Shown piece after piece: positions 58,851 to 64,000 of a DNA stretch of 64,000 nucleotides (its first letter is position 1; every line of letters starts with the position of its first letter). Source of the stretch: Vairimorpha apis BRL 01 (Eukaryota; Microsporidia; Nosematidae); the NCBI GenBank assembly GCA_000447185.1, contig KE647339.1, forward strand, positions 63,626 through 127,625, given 5' to 3'. The notes under the pieces were generated by a model, which was not told the origin of the DNA, ran no database searches, and saw nothing but the letters and a program-made list of their open reading frames with translations. The position numbers and the translations under genes were made by a program.

Positions 58851-61800
58851 AGTTTAAATTTTTTATATTGCTACAGCATTATTTTTTGTTTAAGTTTTTT
58901 CTCTTGCTTGCTTTTTATTACCTTCATAATGTTTGTAATGACATATTAATTATTTTTAATAACTTTTGATATTTGTAAAAAATACAGTTAATAAGTAATA
59001 CTTAGTGACATTAATTGTTTTTTTAAATTCTAACTTATACTTAACAATTTCATTTATGTTTAAATCTGATAATAAAAAAATAACAAGATGTTTAATTTTG
59101 AGTTAAAAGTTAATTAATTTAATTATAATTATAAATTAATTAAAGATTAATATAAATAAAAACTTTTAACATTATGATATCTAAAATCTATTAATTTTTT
59201 CTATATCATCATTTTTAATCGATAAAATTGTTCTTTATAATTCTTTACAGTTTTAAACGTTTTACCATTTACTAAATCACTTATTATTATTTTTATCATG
59301 TTTCTAAACACTTTCCGAATACAATTATTAAATTTTTTTTAAAATAATAAAAGTCAATCTTATATAATAAATTATACTTTTTGATAATATTACTATTATA
59401 TTGTTATTTATGAGTTTTTGTGATATTTTAATTATCGCTCTCTTATTTGTCAATTTTTGAACGTTAATTTACACATTTTTATGCTCTTAATCTTCAAATA
59501 TTATTCGTTGTGAAGATAATATAATATTCATAAAACAGATTTAATGTTTCTTATGATCATAACCTATTATCTTAGCTAAAATAGTTGTAGATAAAAATAG
59601 ATAGGTTAATTTTGGGATTTTTATAAGATTTTAAGTCAAAACTATAAGTTATTAATATATACCTATAAACGCAAAATTTTAATTATCATCATCAAAATTT
59701 TAAACCCAAAACACATTTTCTGATTATTTAAATACATTATTGTAAAACTTCCTTTAATTATTTACTAATGCTTTAGATTATTAAATTTTTTAGTTATATT
59801 AATTTTCGAAATGTTTATTATAAATCATCGATAAAATTATTTATAATTTCTTTTTTCTAATGATGTATATCTTTTTAACTATTTATTATATCAATTTCTA
59901 AAAAAACTTTTTAAATTTTTAATCAAAATAACATTATTACTTAAAAAACTTAAAATATTTTCATATTTAATTTCTTTACATATAAATATAAATAAATTTG
60001 ATAATATATGTTCATTTATCGTTAAGAAAAAAACTACTAAGACATTTTACGATAATTTTACAATTGAATATATTGGTTTAAGAACGATATTGTATGTATA
60101 TTGATATTAAATACATTATTTAAACGTAATTGAATGTGTTTTATACATTTTTTAAAGAATTTCTTCTTTAATTTATAAGATTAATAAATACTATAATTTT
60201 AAATGATAATGTTATTTTATGTAAAAGAATGGTATATAAAGTTTATTTTTTAGAGAAAAAAGCAAATTTTAGAAATACTTTGGTTTAAAAATTATGGAAA
60301 TTAAAAGTTTAATTTGAACAATAATTTAGTTGATTTTAAGCATAAAAATATAAAATTTTTATTAGTAGGCATATAAAATAAAAAATAAAAATTTAAAATG
60401 CATTTTCAGTTATTTCAAAATTTCTTTTAAACTCAAATTACACAAAATAATGACATATATTAGAAATTTTTTGATAAATATGTTACAATTTTGTAAAAAA
60501 ATCTTATATGCAATGTTAAAATAAATTATCGTTTATTAAATATATATAATATCATTTTATAATTTTTTTTATGACATGCTAACATAAATTGTTCTTAAAT
60601 TAATTAAATGTTCTACTCATTACATATTTAATTTTTATATAAGTATTTTTTTTAAATAATAAATCATAATTTTATTATTATTATTTTTATTATAAAAATT
60701 AAAATTACATTTTATAAACATAAACTCTATAAAAATAATTTTATTATTAGACATTTGTCATTAAAGGTTTATTATACAAAACTTTGATTTTTTAAAATTT
60801 TAAATTAGTTGTTTTAAAAGTTTAAGTGATAATGAAATTATAATAATAATAACATTATTTTTCTTTTATGTTATGTGATACATTATTTAATTATGTTTTT
60901 TGAATACATTTTTTTTAAATTCATATTCTTCCGTAAAGTATTTAATAAAGATATTTAAAAGCTATAAATTAACTTAAATTGTTTTTTTAATCAAAAATTT
61001 TAATCTGATTTTATTTTAATTTTTTCAGAGTTAATTTTTTTAAAATAACTAGGTAATTATAGAATTTATTTTTAAAACCAAGCTTATATTTGACGTTTCA
61101 ATTATTATTTTTATTTAAATACATATTTTTTTAAATATATTTATAATTTCACTTATTAGTCTGTTATCATTCTTCATGAAAAATTCTAAAATGTCATTAT
61201 ATGATTAAAGATATTGATTATTTTTATAATTTTTAAATTTTCATATCTACAGAACATTTTACACTTTTTTTACTCGTACAACATTAATATAATTTAATAT
61301 ATATTTTGTAATGATAATCTTATATAAACATTTTAACTATTAAATATATGCAAAATTTTCATTTATATACTATCGTTTCATTAATTTTCGGTTTTAAATG
61401 TTTGGTAAATATTTTAAAATCAAAAACAATTAAAAAAACCCATAATTTATGTTATCATTATAAATTTTCTTTATTATTTTAAATTTTAACCTTATTTTTA
61501 AATAATGATCCGCATGTACTTTATTAAGTTTTGTAATTCAGATCTTTTCAAACATCATTTTGAGAACACTTTTTTATTATTGAATGTTGTTTAATATATT
61601 TTACCATAAAAATACTAATTTAACATTTATTCTTTTATTTATAGATTCTATTGATTTTCTTTAAGTTTATTATTTTCAAAAAATAATATTAATTTAAAAA
61701 TAATTTAGGATATTTAAATTTTACATATCATGGTAAAAAAAATTATCGAAAGTAAAATAATAATATATTATATACAAAATAAAAATTTTGAAAATAAAAT

Positions 61801-62170
61801 GTACATAAATCAATATAAATTTAAAAATATAAAAATAAACTAAAGCTTTATACACAAATAATTAATTTAATTTAGATAGACAAAAACATATATTTCATCA
61901 TTTAATAATATTTTTATATATTTGTTGATTAAAGATTTAAGTTTTGCTTTAACATATAGAATTAAAGTAAACCAAAATATTAAAAATGTTTTTTTTCATA
62001 GTTTTAATAGATACCATTTCATTTAAATTTTAAAGATATTAATATATTAAAATAACAGTTAATTGTAATTTTGATTACTTAAGTATATAGATGACTTTGT
62101 TTTATATAAGATTAATAAACATTTCATTAACAAAATTTTATAAAATTATATATATTTCTTAAGCTAAAAA
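58851..62170. other. A+T-rich DNA without recognisable gene
   Basis: More than 3 kb of A/T-dominated, stop-dense sequence. No element block recognised. Confidence 0.6.
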
Positions 62171-62556
62171 CAAAAATGGCTAAAAGTTAAAGTATGTAAT
62201 TGTTAAAATAAAATTTCTACTATTAAATTAAAAAAACTTTTAATACTATGTTTTTGAGCATACATGCGATATTTAAAAATATTTTAAAAATAAATAAGAT
62301 GAATATTAGTTTAATGATAAAAAAAATTAAACTTGACTTTTAAGATATAAACAGAATTGATTTTTTATGATCTAAACAAAATAAAAAAATATTTATATAT
62401 CATACTATTAGCTATTTATTACTAAAGAATTTATTTTTAAAAATGCTTTAATAAGCATAAAATATCTAAAAAAAATTTAATATTTTAAGTTTTAATTTAT
62501 AATTTACTGTCTTTATTTATCATAATGATGGGTTAGAATTATTCAAATATATAACA
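62171..62556 (-). other. Start of the 3' LTR of the gypsy element (length unknown)
   Basis: On the minus strand the sequence directly after the polypurine tract begins TGTTATATATTTGAATAATT, that is, with the TG expected at an LTR end (62,556). An A+T-rich stretch with an AATAAA-like site (about 62,514) follows. The far end cannot be fixed: the matching 5' LTR lies outside the window. The low-coordinate limit given is arbitrary. Confidence 0.45.
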
Positions 62557-62570
62557 TCCCCCCTCTAGAC
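62557..62570 (-). other. Polypurine tract of the gypsy element
   Basis: On the minus strand reads GTCTAGAGGGGGGA just before TG of the putative LTR and about 30 bases after the last codon of pol. This is the usual place for the plus-strand primer in Ty3/gypsy elements. Confidence 0.75.
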
Positions 62571-62599
62571 GGTTAGTCTCTACCATCCTTCAAACCCAT

Positions 62600-62806
62600 T
62601 CACAACATACTTTTCAGGTCATAATGCCTCTTCTTGACAAGTATTCCATTGCCCAACTTCACCAGGTATGAATCATTACCACATTTCTCCAATATTTTAC
62701 CCGTCTCTAAAAATCTACCTTTCTCGTACTTGCTACACCCCGATAGGTTCTCTCGCTTAGCTACTCTTACTGTTTGTCCTTTTTCAAACTTCTCCCGTTT
62801 AGTCAT
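62600..62806 (-). pseudogene. Integrase C-terminal domain of gypsy pol
   Basis: 68 codons: 'FEKGQTVRVAKRENLSGCSK', 'ETGKILEKCGNDSYLVKLGN' and 'GILVKKRHYDLKSML'. The layout (F-x-KG..V, a variable loop, G-x-I, then SY-V-L) resembles the small beta-barrel/GPY-F type C-terminal module of Ty3/gypsy integrases. It is one base out of frame with the catalytic domain, the shift lying in the A-run near 62,810-62,816; with that run one base shorter or longer, the text would join as '...NYGKK-VYMTKREKFEKG'. No chromodomain follows before the stop. Confidence 0.82.
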
Positions 62807-63610
62807 ATAAACTTTTTTCCATAATTATCTTGAGGACTATTTTCTATCATTACATGTCCTGTTTTATCTTCAAGTGCTTCTATAGGCGTACGTTTTATTC
62901 CAGTGTGGTAGCTCCTGTTATATCTCTCTATACTACTCATTACCTTCTCTTTAAATGTTTCTTTTTCCGATTTTAATATACTTTCTCTCAAGGTACCGAT
63001 TACTCTTTCTATTCTCCCATTACTACGATGCGCCTCCACGCTTACCTGCCTATGTTTTATCTCCAGGCTTCTACATAACCTCCTGAAGTCTTCATTTATA
63101 AATTCTTTCCCATTGTCCGTAATTATCTCTTCTGGTTTTTTCCTTCTTTGCATAATTTCCGTATAAATCCGACTACGTTACTCTCCCGTTTTCCTTTCTA
63201 AAACTGTGCCCCACACTCTTCGTGTAAAATAATCAATTGCTACTAAAACATATTTACCTAAATCTCTAAAATCGATTGCTACTTTCTCTAAATACCTTGT
63301 TGTATCGACAAACTCACAGCCACCTATACTTTTCCTACTGTATATTTGGCATTTCTCACATTTCTTAATTATAACTGTAATGACTTTCTTTATCCCGGGC
63401 CAATAATATTTTTCTCTCATTGCGTAATAAACAGTCGTCATGCATCTATTACTTAATTTCTCGTGTTACAATTTCATTAGCAGTTCTCTCTTATTTTTGG
63501 GTGGTATCTCTACTTTCCTACCACAATCAAATTTCCAATATTGTTTCCTTCTTTCTCTAAACATAAGCAGCCCACTTTCATTCAACTCGTTTACGTGTTC
63601 TCTCTTTTAT
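62803..63610 (-). pseudogene. Integrase of gypsy pol (zinc and catalytic domains)
   Basis: One frame with two internal TAA stops (about 63,469 and 63,178). After 'VEIPPKNKRELLMKL*' comes the zinc-binding region 'HEKLSNRCMTTVYYAMREKY' and 'KKCEKCQIY'. The second His of the usual HX4H is Asn here and the following Gly is Cys, while the CX2C half is intact. The catalytic core has 'KVAIDFRDLGKYVLVAIDYF' (first Asp), 'IITDNGKEF' (second Asp) and 'RSNGRIERVIGTLRE', whose Glu is exactly 35 residues after the second Asp (DD35E). Integrase would insert the element cDNA. The stops make this copy defective as sequenced. Confidence 0.9.
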
Positions 63611-64000
63611 TTTTGCTTGTTTACCATCTTCTTCCATATTTATCCTGCTTAGAGTATCTGCAACTATCATTAATTCTGGTTTTCTATATTCAATTGTGAA
63701 ATCAAATTCCTGTATTTTTTCAATCCACCTGTTTATCCTATTATTATTAAAATAAGGTTTATTCCTTATCTCTACTAACGCTTTATGATCCGTTCTTATT
63801 TTAAATTTTCTTCCCCTTAGCTCATACTCAAATTTCTTTATCCCCCAATATACGGCCAACATCTCCTTTTCTGAGATTCCATAACGTACCTCTGTAGGTG
63901 TAATTTTTTTGATGACCATTGTATGGCGACCTCATTCCCTTTTTCATTCTTCTGCCGCAACACTGCTCCTAGTCTATAATTACTTGCATCCGTTTCCAGT
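63578..64000 (-). pseudogene. RNase H domain of gypsy pol
   Basis: Begins at the edge with 'LETDASNYRLGAVLRQKN' and 'VAIQWSSKKL' in one frame. A run of seven A (about 63,905-63,911) then shifts to the frame that is open at 63,919-63,578: 'TPTEVRYGISEKEMLAVYWG', 'FKIRTDHKALVEIRNKPYFN' and 'FTIEYRKPELMIVADTLSR'. The four acidic residues of RNase H are visible (TDAS, EKEML, TDHK, ADTLSR). Its role is removal of the RNA strand during reverse transcription. The end of the open frame ('KERTRKRVE') is an artefact of a further shift; the true reading continues 'REHVNELNESGLLMFRER'. Confidence 0.9.

Larger units (their letters stand above)
62557..64000 (-). mobile_element. Ty3/gypsy LTR retrotransposon, 3' part of pol
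   Basis: Minus-strand element entering from the right edge. It contains, in order, RNase H, integrase zinc-binding and catalytic domains and the integrase C-terminal domain, followed at once by the polypurine tract. There is therefore no third ORF after pol. The RNase H before integrase order is the Ty3/gypsy arrangement. It is far more G+C-rich than the flanking DNA and retains all catalytic residues visible here, which points to a recent arrival. Three frameshifts (two in A-runs) and two in-frame stops still break the reading frame. Confidence 0.93.

Noticed and set aside
63440..63652. 70-codon plus-strand open frame
   Set aside because: Antisense shadow of gypsy pol between RNase H and integrase.
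1..64000. CRISPR arrays, bacterial promoters, ribosome binding sites, operons
   Set aside because: No regularly spaced repeats were seen, and the retroelement content is eukaryotic, so prokaryotic signals were not called from A+T-rich look-alikes.

Overview
This is a eukaryotic window of extreme A+T richness. It shows no recognisable host gene, tRNA or rRNA. Every stretch I can identify is a transposable element or its relic. Two classes are present: (1) one broad family of non-LTR retrotransposons with a reverse transcriptase (RT), a C-terminal zinc knuckle and an R2/R4 (Dong)-type restriction-enzyme-like (REL) endonuclease; (2) one Ty3/gypsy LTR retrotransposon cut by the right edge. Very high A+T, gene-poor spacers and this pairing of retroelements would suit an expanded microsporidian genome (for example the Edhazardia/Hamiltosporidium type). 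That is inference: no taxonomic marker gene is visible.

Layout, left to right. Featureless A+T-rich DNA is broken by non-LTR relics: copy A (about 2.04-3.66 kb, minus), E1/E2 (4.54-5.66 kb, plus), B (8.03-8.76 kb, minus), a 61-bp micro-insertion at 12.92 kb with a target-site duplication (TSD), C (13.43-13.77 kb, minus), D (20.92-22.40 kb, minus), F (24.06-25.48 kb, plus), an exact 78-bp tandem repeat (29.89-30.06 kb) and G (31.70-32.62 kb, plus). A 20-N gap at 35,279 is flanked by two versions of the same sequence (33,273-35,278 and 35,299-36,486), most likely unmerged alleles.

From 38 to 59 kb lie four nearly full-length but dead minus-strand copies in two head-to-tail pairs (H1/H2 and J/I), each about 3.3 kb and originally one ORF of roughly 1,100 codons. 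Between the pairs sit two young, 5'-truncated plus-strand copies, K1 (46.62-47.29 kb) and K2 (50.20-51.13 kb), each flanked by a TSD. From 62.56 kb to the end runs the Ty3/gypsy pol (RNase H, integrase, integrase C-terminal domain, polypurine tract, start of the 3' LTR) on the minus strand. It is far more G+C-rich and less decayed than its surroundings.

The elements form a decay series. K1, K2 and gypsy are young; H1, H2, I and J are intermediate, with stops, frameshifts and lost catalytic residues; A-G are old and readable only by motif order and spacing. Much of the remaining A+T-rich DNA may be the end product. Nothing here codes for an intact protein, and I see no undescribed functional system. 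The most informative signals are the TSD-flanked insertions, the frameshift shared by K1 and K2, and the allelic duplication at the gap.
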